DNA of 64,000 nt from contig JAPFFF010000010.1 in assembly GCA_039105265.1 (NCBI GenBank), forward strand, positions 2,852,001 to 2,916,000. The letters run 5' to 3'. This document shows positions 46,752 to 56,709 of the stretch, piece by piece (the first letter of the stretch is position 1; every line of letters starts with the position of its first letter). Position numbers and translations under genes: made by a program. This DNA comes from Tritrichomonas musculus. Its lineage: Eukaryota > Parabasalia > Tritrichomonadida > Tritrichomonadidae. A model generated the notes under the pieces. The model was not told the DNA's origin and did no database searches. It saw only the letters and a list, made by a program, of their open reading frames with translations.

Positions 46752-46938
46752 TAAAATTTTTATCATAAACACAAACAAAAGTGAAAAAATCTAAATAATC
46801 ATTTCCAGCATAATCAACTGAAAGACATGTTACATTATTTAATCCAATCCAAAACACATTTTAAATGATACATTCAAATTCAAATTAGATAAAAAAATAA
46901 TCAGATCAATAAATTAAAAATGTTTATTTCAATGATTT
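46752..46938. other. AT-rich spacer
   Basis: Nothing recognised between the inverted-repeat element and the transposase remnant. Confidence 0.4.
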
Positions 46939-47849
46939 TTATAAATCATGAAAAATTGATATAAATGCGCCAAGATGATCTAGAAGCCAATTGATCAAAT
47001 CTTCCTTGCAGCAATTTCTTTGTGGTGTGACAATTTTATTTTCACTGAATTTTTTGATTAATTGTATAAATTCCCAATAATGTATTTTTGTTAGTAATGT
47101 TTCATCTTCTAAACAGAATTTTTTTCTTATATTTTCATCCAATAATTTTCTTCTGAATTCTTTTTTCGATAATTTGATTTGGAAACTTTTTGCCGAGGAA
47201 GTTGTCAATAATTTGCCGTTAGTGCATTGCCCAACCCCCAAAGTAAAAGATCGATGTGTGATCTTTTTTCTTTTTTTTTTGCTTGTTTGTAAATCATCAT
47301 CAATAAATTCATATACGAATGTTATAAGATAATCAATAACATCTTCGGGTGAAACAATAGGATCATCAAAAGGACAAAATCCTGCATAAAACATCATAGC
47401 TTTGGCAACTTGTTGCGGCGAAAAAGGTTTGTCTTGTGCAATTCCTTCTTTAGTTATATTTTCATCATAAAAATCACTTTCTTTTTCTTCAACAAGAACA
47501 CCAAAAGATTCAGTACGCATGTGAATTTTTTCAATCTCTTCTTCAAATTCGTCACATTTTGCAAACATTTTTTTTTGTTCAATGCTTTGCATTATGCTTA
47601 CAACTTGCAAAAACTTATTCAGAGTATGAATGAATTTGGCTCTTTTTCTACAGCAACCAAACTTATGCTCAAGAGGTCCTGTAGAATTCCGAGGGAAATA
47701 GAATTTCTTAAGTTTATGCATTAATTGAATATTTGAATGCAATGTATTCAAATATTCAATTAAAATTCTATTAGAATAAAACTGTAGATTTTTTCCACTT
47801 TTTTTGGTTTCATGCAATTCAATATTTTTTGTATTAATTTTTTGCTCAT
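46939..47849 (-). pseudogene. Transposase-like gene remnant (about 300 aa)
   Basis: The open frame runs to the exact start of B2 at 47850; the few residues beyond come from the B2 terminal repeat, so the true N-terminus is missing. NSTGPLEHKFGCCRKRAK near residue 67-84 resembles the GPLEH/ALE-FFG region seen near the end of P-element/THAP9-like or related DDE transposases. A Lys-rich KKKRKK segment and a C-terminal helical domain follow. Identification is tentative. It was truncated when B2 inserted. Confidence 0.45.
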
Positions 47850-48545
47850 AGTAGTTAAGTATAGGCGGTGTTTCGTACCTCACCACCGCCTACACGCTTC
47901 GCCACCAAGCTCAGGTACACCCTCGCTCGGGCCTCAGCTTCCGGCCAAATACCTACTGAAAAACCTATAGTAAGTACACAGCCTCTTTTTTCACTAACTT
48001 CCCACCATTATCCATCAAGGCCAAGTACATTGTCACATTTTTAAATTTCTATTATTTTTTTATACAACACTATACAAATGACCACACCATCAGATTTAAA
48101 GATTATGACCCAATATAAGCAGTTTACTCTAAGAAATCCTATTTATACTTCTCGTGAAACCCAACAAGTTTATGATTCCTTTAAAGACGTCAGGACATGT
48201 GATTCTAATGGATATGTTATAATTGAGGTTTTGGACGAAAGAAACAAATTTAGTGGTTTTAGATATGCTAAATTTAGACGTGCAGCTGTTTTGAAATATA
48301 ATAATGATTATGATCGGGAAAGAGAAAAAGATGCACCACGATATAGAAAGTTTGATGAGCACCATAAGATATTTGAGTAAAAAGTGTTAGTATTATTTTG
48401 TTTGCCAAATACCCTCTGAAAACCTATCGTAAGTACACACTCTCTACTTTCACTATTCTGCCAATGTCATTTCCAAGGTATGGAGTAGTTTTTGAGCTTT
48501 CTAATGGTGTTTTTTGAATTCTACACCCGAAAAATATTGAGATAT
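47850..48545. repeat. Left terminal repeat region of Polinton B2
   Basis: 47850-48010 matches the outer part of the B1 end and 48402-48545 matches its inner part. The block GCCAAATACC...CTATCGTAAGTACACA occurs twice (near 47943 and 48405), flanking a small ORF. The terminal repeat is therefore longer here than at the B1 end (about 260 bp). Confidence 0.75.
48078..48380 (+). CDS. Small ORF inside the B2 terminal repeat (100 aa)
   Basis: Starts MTTPSDLKIMTQYKQF. Polar and charged, with aromatic residues (RYAKFRRAAVLKYNNDYDRE); no domain recognised. It sits between two copies of a terminal-repeat segment and faces the surface-protein gene tail-to-tail. Absent from the B1 terminus. Function unknown. 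Confidence 0.45.
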   Translation: MTTPSDLKIMTQYKQFTLRNPIYTSRETQQVYDSFKDVRTCDSNGYVIIEVLDERNKFSGFRYAKFRRAAVLKYNNDYDREREKDAPRYRKFDEHHKIFE

Positions 48546-48552
48546 AGAACTT

Positions 48553-51500
48553 TTACTCTTTGAATACACAAACAATATTATCATTTATTTTTGCAGTTAT
48601 GATTCCAATTGTTAAACGTCTTATTTTTGATGTTATTGGAGTATTTTCATCAAGAACTTTGATTTGATTATCTTCATCAATATAAATTTCATCACCAATT
48701 TCAAACCTTGATGAATCATCAACTTTGACCAAATAATCACCATGACTTGCAAAAGTAATTGAATTATTTTCTTCGTCAATTCGAACACAAATTCCAATAA
48801 ATTCTTTCCAAGTACCTGTAGTTTTCACTGAACAAATACAATCTATTGAATCTTTTTCGGTTGACTCAATCCATTGATTATCAACATTCTTATAAACTTT
48901 TCCTGTAATAAATACTGGTTTTCCTATTTCAAAATCATCAATTAAATCTTCAATTGGAGCATAATGTGTGATTGTATTTGAACCCCTACTGTTGACAGTT
49001 CCTTTGACATCTAAATTTCCAAAAATCTCGAATAGTCTTCCTGATGGAGAAACTTCATAAGAAAATGCTATTGAATCATTCAAAATTACTTTCCAGCGGG
49101 CAGTATTGTATTGATTATAATATATTATTTTAGAACATTTTGTTGAATCCAAACCAAGAACTATATTTGATTCATATAAATTTGGATTTCCTTGATATAC
49201 CTTTAAACAATCTGCATCTACACCATCTATTTCTAAATCACCATATGTTATAAAAACGTTATTATGAAAAATGGTATGATTTGCGTCCCAACCAATAATA
49301 TTTGCACAACCTGTAACACCTAAAACACCTAAACCAGTCATAAAACCGAAAGTAGCAGCTTCATTTTCATTTGTACCTATGCCTGCTATTAACGAGATTT
49401 TTAAATCTGATTCTGTATTATTTGTATCTAATATTGTTATTTTCCCATTTATCGTTGAATCACCCTCTTTGGAGACATAATTGGTCAAATCAACAGGTTC
49501 AGGAATTTCACTCTTCAATGCAAATTTTTCATCACAATCTGTTTTCTTATAATAAGTTGAATCCAATAGTTTTGATAATAAATCAACTTTTTTATCAATT
49601 AGATTACTTTCAAATATTGTTTGATATGTATTAGTGACACAAGCTAATGATGGCACAGCAGCTGTTGCATCACATTCAGTTTCATCAGATTGAACAACAA
49701 GTGGAATTTCACTTTTCAATGCTAATTGATCTTCTTCGCCATAATTCAAATCATTTTTGCTTCGATATTTATTATCTGCTTCTTCTTTCGTATACAGGTT
49801 ATCCATATTAACCATATTATTTTTTAATTCATCTAATGCTTCATTTACTTCATCAACAGTTGGGAATTCATTTAAAGTCGTAGCTAGAGCTGTATCATTC
49901 TTTTCTATCTGCTCATGTAATGTATCTATCTTCTTATGTAAAGCATCTATATCACAAGTATAGGCTAAATCATTTGGGGTAAATTCCATTCTTCTTTTTG
50001 CTGTATTTTCTTTTATCTGTATTCCACCAACCCTCAGTTTATTTGGGTTTGATATAACAAATGTTTTGTCATTCATAGTGCAGCTAGGAAAATCAGTTGT
50101 TCCTTGATAATTAATTGTTCCATCAGTAATATTAATAGTAACTATATTCTCTTCATAATCAACATCATTGTATTCACTAACTTTTTGCACCAAAAATCGT
50201 GCTTTGATGGTTCCATCTGTGATAACATCTTCAGCCTCCAAATGGACCTCGCCATTGACATATTTACCAACAACATCTATTACGTCATCTCTAACCAAAT
50301 CTGTTGATGACACACTCTTCTCTACAGTAGTCGCTAATGTTTTTATCATTGGTTTCATCGTATGACGGAATCTCTTACACATATCTATTGTTGATGTTAA
50401 TGTCATGGCTACTTTAGACGGATCATCAAGTTCATCAGTAAAGTTTATTTCATTAACAGGTACATACTCCTCATCGCACCAAGCTATTATTGCATTTAAT
50501 TTATCTTTGTCTGTTGATTTTGCTGTTGATCTTAATAATGATCTCTGAATTGGAACAGATACCATATCACCAAAGAATACATCAGCTCCAATATCAGGTA
50601 GTTCGTCAGTGAGCTTACCAGCAATATCTTCTACAACATTTGTACCAACATCAGACACCTTGGTTACAGTATTTATTAATTCCCTACCCCCAGTTTGTGC
50701 TGCTTTAGATGCAAATGATAATGCTTTACCAGCAACACCTATACCAGTAGCACCTAATACACAACCAACAGCACCTAAAGCAATACCTATGTTAGCTTTC
50801 ATATCTACCTTATCCACTTCTTTTTGTAAATATTTTGTCTTCGCTGCTTGTTCTGCCATCTCTGAGTTCAATGTCTCTACATTGTTCTTTATATCTTTCA
50901 CGTCATAAGAAACCACATCAACAGTATTTGTAACCATGTTTAGATCTGATCGCATAGTCATAATGTTATCAGCTGTAATTATCTTCGAAGAAGTAATATT
51001 GAAGTCCGTATACAAAGTTGTAGCTGCATCTGGTCTTGGAGTAATCTCATAAAATTGTTGTTGAATAATGTACTTAAAAGCATTTGTTGTTGGATCCCAG
51101 TTAACTTCTTCTATAGGATCCGTGTACTGTTGACGTAAATAGAGTTCGATATCTCTAGTCGCTATGTTAATGTTACTGCTGGACCAATAATAGTTAATTT
51201 TTTCAATACTATCTAATTCAGCAATCAAATCTATGTCGTACCCATAATGTTCGTTCTTATGTAGTTCATCCCATCTAAAAGTAAGCCTGTTACTCGCTCC
51301 ATCAAGTGACATATCGTAAACAATTTTGTCTATACGGTTCAACAACGACTCTACCTCTTCTTTATTACTGTTTTGGATCTGTAATTGTAGCGGTAAATAA
51401 TCGTATCCTTCTTTAGTATATATCTCTACTGTTGAATCACATCTATCTATTTCTATGCTATGTGCAGAACCATTTGCCTCTGTACCATCTTTGAACAACA

Positions 51501-52488
51501 ACTTTGTAGTGCCATTGGCGAACATCACTTTCATGAAATTTTCATTAGTATCATCCAACAACATCTTATTCCATTCACTACGTTTGCATCTGACATAGCA
51601 TCCACTTGCTCCATAATTATTTTTGTTTACACGAAGATATTGCTTACTGCTCTCTATTTTCCCATTGCTACGTCCTTGCATGTTCTCTCCAACCCATTTT
51701 GTTCCATCCCATATTAGGCTCCATCTATTACCAAAACAGTGTTCAGTAAATGTAAAATTAAGGTTAATGGGTATTGTATAATCATTTGGAATTCGATATA
51801 TCATCTTGTAGAAATCAACAGAGTCGACATTCACTGTAGTTACGACACTTGGTTTATAAAAGTAATGAACATCTGATTCATACAACTGAAGAGCATTACG
51901 CGCATCTATTACATCACACTTGACTACTGGCTTCTTCGCAACCATCGAGTCTTGCTTTAGTAAGTACTGTATCGATAGCTCCCCATTCATGTATAATGAA
52001 TATGGATTCACACCGAGTCTAGTATCAAATGCTATAAAGAACTCAGGGCCGAATGTAGTCCAATGTGTGACCATACATTTAAGATCAGTACGACATGTAA
52101 TACACGGACCTTTTGCTTGATGATTTTCAACGTATGCAGTAAATTCTTTCACTAGATTGCCTTCATAATCGTATATCACTTCTTTCCTAAGTATGAATTT
52201 GAATACGACAGTTACGTCAGGAGCAGCTATTATCTTATTTAGTACGTCATTTGACATATTAATTTTCAGGATGTTGTAGTTAGCCATCGACAGTGATTCA
52301 TCTTTATAGGCTGTTATGTTCTCATTTTTGATTTCATATTCAGGATAACCTTCTACTTCTTCAAACCAGCTTCCTCCTTGTGTATATCCATCCAAATCAC
52401 TCAGCGTTAATAATTCACTTCCTTTCCTAGTAGCATCTCCTACCTTAAATTGTATGTCTCCAATGAATTTTGTTGTCGTCTCGTCCAT
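48553..52488 (-). CDS. Second surface/fibre-like protein of B2 (1,311 aa)
   Basis: Its own start in GACTTAAATG. Residues to about 870 parallel the second half of the element A surface protein (EVNWDPTTNAFKYIIQQQFYE, TLYTDFNITSSKIITADNI, VDVVSYDVKDI, EVHLEAEDVITDGTIKAR). A Gly/Ala-rich hydrophobic stretch lies near 545-570, and coiled coil and ALKSEIP repeats near 870-1030. The last ~250 residues (DLEIDGVDADCLKVYQ, FGNLDVKGTVNSRGS, GICVRIDEE) resemble phage tail-fibre tips with a chaperone-like end; this is judged by eye. It lacks the N-terminal helical region and looks like a tandem paralogue of the upstream surface gene. The stop is beside the terminal repeat. Confidence 0.65.
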   Translation of the reverse strand: MDETTTKFIGDIQFKVGDATRKGSELLTLSDLDGYTQGGSWFEEVEGYPEYEIKNENITAYKDESLSMANYNILKINMSNDVLNKIIAAPDVTVVFKFILRKEVIYDYEGNLVKEFTAYVENHQAKGPCITCRTDLKCMVTHWTTFGPEFFIAFDTRLGVNPYSLYMNGELSIQYLLKQDSMVAKKPVVKCDVIDARNALQLYESDVHYFYKPSVVTTVNVDSVDFYKMIYRIPNDYTIPINLNFTFTEHCFGNRWSLIWDGTKWVGENMQGRSNGKIESSKQYLRVNKNNYGASGCYVRCKRSEWNKMLLDDTNENFMKVMFANGTTKLLFKDGTEANGSAHSIEIDRCDSTVEIYTKEGYDYLPLQLQIQNSNKEEVESLLNRIDKIVYDMSLDGASNRLTFRWDELHKNEHYGYDIDLIAELDSIEKINYYWSSSNINIATRDIELYLRQQYTDPIEEVNWDPTTNAFKYIIQQQFYEITPRPDAATTLYTDFNITSSKIITADNIMTMRSDLNMVTNTVDVVSYDVKDIKNNVETLNSEMAEQAAKTKYLQKEVDKVDMKANIGIALGAVGCVLGATGIGVAGKALSFASKAAQTGGRELINTVTKVSDVGTNVVEDIAGKLTDELPDIGADVFFGDMVSVPIQRSLLRSTAKSTDKDKLNAIIAWCDEEYVPVNEINFTDELDDPSKVAMTLTSTIDMCKRFRHTMKPMIKTLATTVEKSVSSTDLVRDDVIDVVGKYVNGEVHLEAEDVITDGTIKARFLVQKVSEYNDVDYEENIVTINITDGTINYQGTTDFPSCTMNDKTFVISNPNKLRVGGIQIKENTAKRRMEFTPNDLAYTCDIDALHKKIDTLHEQIEKNDTALATTLNEFPTVDEVNEALDELKNNMVNMDNLYTKEEADNKYRSKNDLNYGEEDQLALKSEIPLVVQSDETECDATAAVPSLACVTNTYQTIFESNLIDKKVDLLSKLLDSTYYKKTDCDEKFALKSEIPEPVDLTNYVSKEGDSTINGKITILDTNNTESDLKISLIAGIGTNENEAATFGFMTGLGVLGVTGCANIIGWDANHTIFHNNVFITYGDLEIDGVDADCLKVYQGNPNLYESNIVLGLDSTKCSKIIYYNQYNTARWKVILNDSIAFSYEVSPSGRLFEIFGNLDVKGTVNSRGSNTITHYAPIEDLIDDFEIGKPVFITGKVYKNVDNQWIESTEKDSIDCICSVKTTGTWKEFIGICVRIDEENNSITFASHGDYLVKVDDSSRFEIGDEIYIDEDNQIKVLDENTPITSKIRRLTIGIITAKINDNIVCVFKE

Positions 52489-52515
52489 TTAAGTCCAAAA
52501 AAATAATTCTCTATT

Positions 52516-53949
52516 CTACTCTATATTTGCGCACTTCTTCTCTAATGTAGCAAGTCTTGTCTCAAGAGTATCAATATATGCATCCTTCTGGTCTATCATT
52601 TCCTTCACTTCTGCTTTAGTAATATAAGCAGTCATATCTATATCCTCCAGTGGATGCTTAGTACTTGACTTGCTTTCTAGTTCTTTTATTTTCTCGCACA
52701 TGAATGCTATTGTACCCTTTAAAGTATCGCGATATGTCTTTGCAATATTAATACATGTATCAAATGAAACCATCATCTTGTCAGCATCCTTCATTGTTAT
52801 TTCAAGTTCAGGTTCATCATCTGTTTCTTCATGATATGCCCATGCAAGAATCTTTTCTAATACATCTTCCTCTGCTAATGTCTCTGGGTTATCATTACGA
52901 CGGAACCAACTTGGAATATTAAATAATCCTATTCTATTTGCTACATATGCTTCTGCTGCTACTCCTGCTATAGCTGCTGCATCACCAGGATGATGTCTAA
53001 CAAACTGCCATTGACCATGTAAGAACCTTCTAGCAACATAACCTACTGCTCCCATAATAACCTGGGTAGTTGCACTTATAACACCATCTTGTTGGTACAT
53101 TTCTATCACTCCATTCACAATATTAATTACATGTAGTCTTCTTCTATCTATTGTAGCAACTACATTTCCATTATATAGTACTTGTGTTATTTCTTCACCA
53201 GTTGTTTCATCTAATGTGTCATTAAAAGCTAAAAGATTACCATGAGAATAAATATTATCCATTAATTCTCCTCTTTGTTCATCACTCATTTGTTCTATCA
53301 TTCTTGCTGTTATTGCTGGTGTTGTTCCTGGTACTGTCCAAGTATCTGTTGTGGCAACAAGGTCATAATGCTGATATCTAACTCCATTTGCATTGACTTC
53401 TATTTGTGAATTTATTCCAACAAATCGTACTTGACCTCCACTAATATTTGCTGTTGTTGGAGCAGAATAATCAATAGTAGCAACAATTGGGTCAATAGTC
53501 TCTCCTCTATGGTCAATAATATTTATCCATGCCTCCATTGTTTGGTCATTCAAGTAAGGTTCTAAACCAATATCTCCATTTTGTACAAATGGTAAATTTA
53601 GTCTATCTTGCATAGATAATTGTTCAATATCTCTCGCTGTGTATGTTGTTCCTTCCCATTCTATTGACCAATTGTTATCAGTAGCTCTATGTATTCTATC
53701 TGTCATCTCAATATCAGCTGGTCTTATTAGAGTCCTTCGTTGAAATACATTATTATGGATAATGAGTTGGTCATTATAAAACAAATCATACACATTAAAC
53801 CACTCTCTTCCATGATATTGGATACGTAAGATATCAGGATGATTAGCAACTAATGCATTTCGTTCTTCTCTTGTCATATCTGCAATATCTTCTAAGGTAT
53901 ACTGAGATTCCAGATATATTGATAACAGGAACTTGATTCCTAAGTGCAA
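52516..53949 (-). CDS. Surface-protein region of B2, third frame
   Basis: Open frame with TREERNALVANHPDI, repeated W-tyrosine beta segments (WSIEWEGTTYTARDIEQLS), a Gly/Ala-rich hydrophobic stretch (VIMGAVGYVARRF, AAAIAGVAAEAYVA) and a C-terminal coiled coil (about 430-475). The segment MVSFDTCINIAKTYRDTLK parallels the A surface protein. Its place between the other surface frames suggests it belongs to the same surface-protein region. Start uncertain. Confidence 0.5.
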   Translation of the reverse strand: MHLGIKFLLSIYLESQYTLEDIADMTREERNALVANHPDILRIQYHGREWFNVYDLFYNDQLIIHNNVFQRRTLIRPADIEMTDRIHRATDNNWSIEWEGTTYTARDIEQLSMQDRLNLPFVQNGDIGLEPYLNDQTMEAWINIIDHRGETIDPIVATIDYSAPTTANISGGQVRFVGINSQIEVNANGVRYQHYDLVATTDTWTVPGTTPAITARMIEQMSDEQRGELMDNIYSHGNLLAFNDTLDETTGEEITQVLYNGNVVATIDRRRLHVINIVNGVIEMYQQDGVISATTQVIMGAVGYVARRFLHGQWQFVRHHPGDAAAIAGVAAEAYVANRIGLFNIPSWFRRNDNPETLAEEDVLEKILAWAYHEETDDEPELEITMKDADKMMVSFDTCINIAKTYRDTLKGTIAFMCEKIKELESKSSTKHPLEDIDMTAYITKAEVKEMIDQKDAYIDTLETRLATLEKKCANIE

Positions 53950-56650
53950 TCGTAGTTGAAGCTGTATTTGTCATTGTAGTCTGTGGTAGAGTTATATCTG
54001 TTCGAATCTCATCTGTTTCATCTGTAACAACTTGTGGCTGTACTTCTCTATGAGTTCTCACTAATGATTGTTCAGTGGTTGTGATAGTATTAGTTGCATT
54101 ATCAGTATCATTATCAGTTATTGTAATCGAGGATGAATTAATGTTTAATGTCTCAGTCCCATTTGTATCTGGTCTATTCCTAAAGAAGCGCAAGACATTC
54201 GAACCAAGTGTAGCAATAGCATTTCCTAACTGAGTTAGCGCGTGTGTTGTCGAAAGGACAACCTGTGTAGCTGAGAATGTTGAAATAGCTCCAGCAATAG
54301 GATTTTGAACAGTTGTTGTTATTGGTAAAAATCTTTCCATTGTCATCTTATCAGCCTTCAAATCAACATTCACCAAAAACTTACCTTGAAAGCCACTACC
54401 TCCATCACCTGGATAACCACCACCTCCACCTCCTCCACCATTTCCTCCTGGGCCTGCTGGGAATGGTGTTGTTTGATATGTATTAATATTTACTGAGTTG
54501 TTTGCCATCTTTAATGTTGATAGCGCACCTGCAAGTGCAAGACCCATACCAACTATGCTTAATACGGTATCAGCTACAGATAGTACATCCCTTAAAGTCT
54601 TTGTATATTCATTATATACTGCTTGAATTCTTTCTTTTTCAACTAGGTTATCAACAATTTGCTTTAACAAAAGATATTCGTAACCTAAAGTATCAACAGT
54701 ACCACCAACCACATTTAAGTCTCTTCTCATTGTCATGATATTATCAGCCCATATAATCTTTGATGAATATATATTTAAATCTGTTGATATGGTCGAACAG
54801 TTTCTTGGGTCTGGCTCAACTTCATAAAATTGCTGACGAATAATTACGTCAAATGGATTAATGTTTAAACCTTCTTGATTAAAAAATTCTTTGTTGATGT
54901 ATATTCGAATATTTTTATGGTTGAATCCTTCAATAATTTTAACCGAATGTCTTTTTGTTCGATAATATTTAAATAGTTCAATACATGGATTATCTCCATA
55001 CACATTCATTAAACCAGTTAATACTGCTCCACTTGCAAGATTGCAATCCCATTGTAAAGTTGTTATTTCTCCATTAATATCTAAATCAACAATGACATAT
55101 AGACCATTTGTTGCAATAACTTCATCTGGTTTACCCACCATAATATAAGCTCTATCCAAAGTAGCACCATTTTCATTAAATTTCTCAAAGCTATAATCAT
55201 TAGTATGTGCTGTTATATTTTTCTTAGCCTCTGTTCCATCTGTCTTAATAACCCTCCAATTCGTGAGATATGGGTAAAGTATTTCTGCAAAATTAAGTGA
55301 TGAGTGGTCATCAGGCATATCTGGGTAAACAGTTTCTTTAAGCAATTTAGACATTATATCAGTATGTTTCACAATAAACTCGATTGTACCTGTTTTATTT
55401 TTCGACTTGAACAATTTAGGTAAAATATTATTAACACAATTATCTCCCATCCATGAATGACCATCCCATGTTAATTCCCAATTATTTCCAAATAGATAAT
55501 CCTTGAACCGAAATACTAAATTTAATGGTATCTCATAATCAGGGTCAATATCCCATCTCATACAATAATAATTGGATTCTTCATATACCTGAGATGGTCT
55601 ATATAAATATAATTGATCTGATTCCTTCAAGGTAAAATACTTGGAGTCAGTTGATGGAGTAGAGGGAACAACTTCATAGATTGCTTGATATTTGGAGACC
55701 AATGAGTTATATTGATTTCGAAATACTTCTAATATATCATCATCAATCTCAATTACAATTTTATTTCCATCAGGGTCAACAATATCAAAGCTATTTTCAT
55801 CATCAGTATTAACAACGTCATTATCATCAACTTCAAGTGTACGAGCATGAGGAGCAGGAGGATGTCGTGTAATCTTATTTAAAATCCATTGGGCACCTCT
55901 TCCTATTGGTTCGAAAAGGGCAGCTATTAGAATTACACATAAACAAAATGCCCCAACGCCTAAACCCCCAGCGATTGCATATACAAGTATTACATAAACA
56001 TACAGAATTAAATCAGAATAACCTCCTATATATTGCCAAAATTGAGCATCTATCCAATTTCCGCCTATCTGTATAATATTATTAACTAAATTTGGGTAGT
56101 TCATGATAAAATCAACTATGAAGTGCCATAAGTTGCTCCAAAATAATGTAAATGAGCTATATGCTATTTTAATCATTCGAATTCCTTCATTCTTTAATTC
56201 ATCAATTTTGTTATTAAGTCTTGGTGTCAATTCTTTTATCTCATCAATGACCTGATGCAAATCTACATCCTTAAAGTCAGCATCTGCATCTTCTCCTCCA
56301 ATATAAAAGATTACCCCCACTTTTTCATTATCTTTAACAGCTTCATATGCAATATCCACAATACTATCAATACCATACCAGATAAAATAAAATAAGTTAT
56401 ATATAATCTTCATAAATTCTTTTGTCGCAAAAGCAATTGTTTTATAAGTTAATTTAATAGGCTGTTTAGCAAGAGATAGGGTAGTTGAAATGATATTATA
56501 CAATAAGTCTTTTATCCATCCTATTGTCTTTTTACTATATAACCAATACTTAGATACATTGATTGTGAGTTCTTCTGGTTCTATTATTTTTGGAATCTTA
56601 TTTTCTTCGAGTTTCTTTAATTCATCAGTAGTGGGAATTTCATAAACCAT
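53843..56650 (-). CDS. Surface-protein region of B2, membrane part (935 aa)
   Basis: Aligns by eye with the middle of the element A surface protein: hydrophobic membrane segments near residues 50-100 and 215-245 (LYVYVILVYAIAGGLGVGAF), IVDPDGNKIVIEIDDD, the receptor-like beta region (LFRFKDYLFGNNWELTWDG) and RQQFYEVEPDP then DLNIYSSKIIWADNIMTMRRDLN. A glycine-rich run (GPGGNGGGGGGGGYPGDGG) near 755 may act as a flexible linker. Start uncertain. Function unknown, probably membrane-linked virion surface. Confidence 0.55.
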   Translation of the reverse strand: MVYEIPTTDELKKLEENKIPKIIEPEELTINVSKYWLYSKKTIGWIKDLLYNIISTTLSLAKQPIKLTYKTIAFATKEFMKIIYNLFYFIWYGIDSIVDIAYEAVKDNEKVGVIFYIGGEDADADFKDVDLHQVIDEIKELTPRLNNKIDELKNEGIRMIKIAYSSFTLFWSNLWHFIVDFIMNYPNLVNNIIQIGGNWIDAQFWQYIGGYSDLILYVYVILVYAIAGGLGVGAFCLCVILIAALFEPIGRGAQWILNKITRHPPAPHARTLEVDDNDVVNTDDENSFDIVDPDGNKIVIEIDDDILEVFRNQYNSLVSKYQAIYEVVPSTPSTDSKYFTLKESDQLYLYRPSQVYEESNYYCMRWDIDPDYEIPLNLVFRFKDYLFGNNWELTWDGHSWMGDNCVNNILPKLFKSKNKTGTIEFIVKHTDIMSKLLKETVYPDMPDDHSSLNFAEILYPYLTNWRVIKTDGTEAKKNITAHTNDYSFEKFNENGATLDRAYIMVGKPDEVIATNGLYVIVDLDINGEITTLQWDCNLASGAVLTGLMNVYGDNPCIELFKYYRTKRHSVKIIEGFNHKNIRIYINKEFFNQEGLNINPFDVIIRQQFYEVEPDPRNCSTISTDLNIYSSKIIWADNIMTMRRDLNVVGGTVDTLGYEYLLLKQIVDNLVEKERIQAVYNEYTKTLRDVLSVADTVLSIVGMGLALAGALSTLKMANNSVNINTYQTTPFPAGPGGNGGGGGGGGYPGDGGSGFQGKFLVNVDLKADKMTMERFLPITTTVQNPIAGAISTFSATQVVLSTTHALTQLGNAIATLGSNVLRFFRNRPDTNGTETLNINSSSITITDNDTDNATNTITTTEQSLVRTHREVQPQVVTDETDEIRTDITLPQTTMTNTASTTIALRNQVPVINISGISVYLRRYCRYDKRRTKCISC

Positions 56651-56709
56651 ATCATCTTGGTTAACTAACTCCTTTGGTGGCTCAGTTGGAGTAGGGTGTA
56701 GGCGTAGGT

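Noticed and set aside
39005-47849. A single Polinton bounded by the repeats at 38745-39004 and 47850-48545
   Set aside because: The repeats begin AGTAGT at 47850 and end ACTACT at 39004, so their outer ends face the interval; the elements lie outside it.
53843-53949. Overlap of two surface-protein frames as programmed readthrough
   Set aside because: I cannot tell a natural overlap from decay of a fossil element, so no mechanism is claimed.
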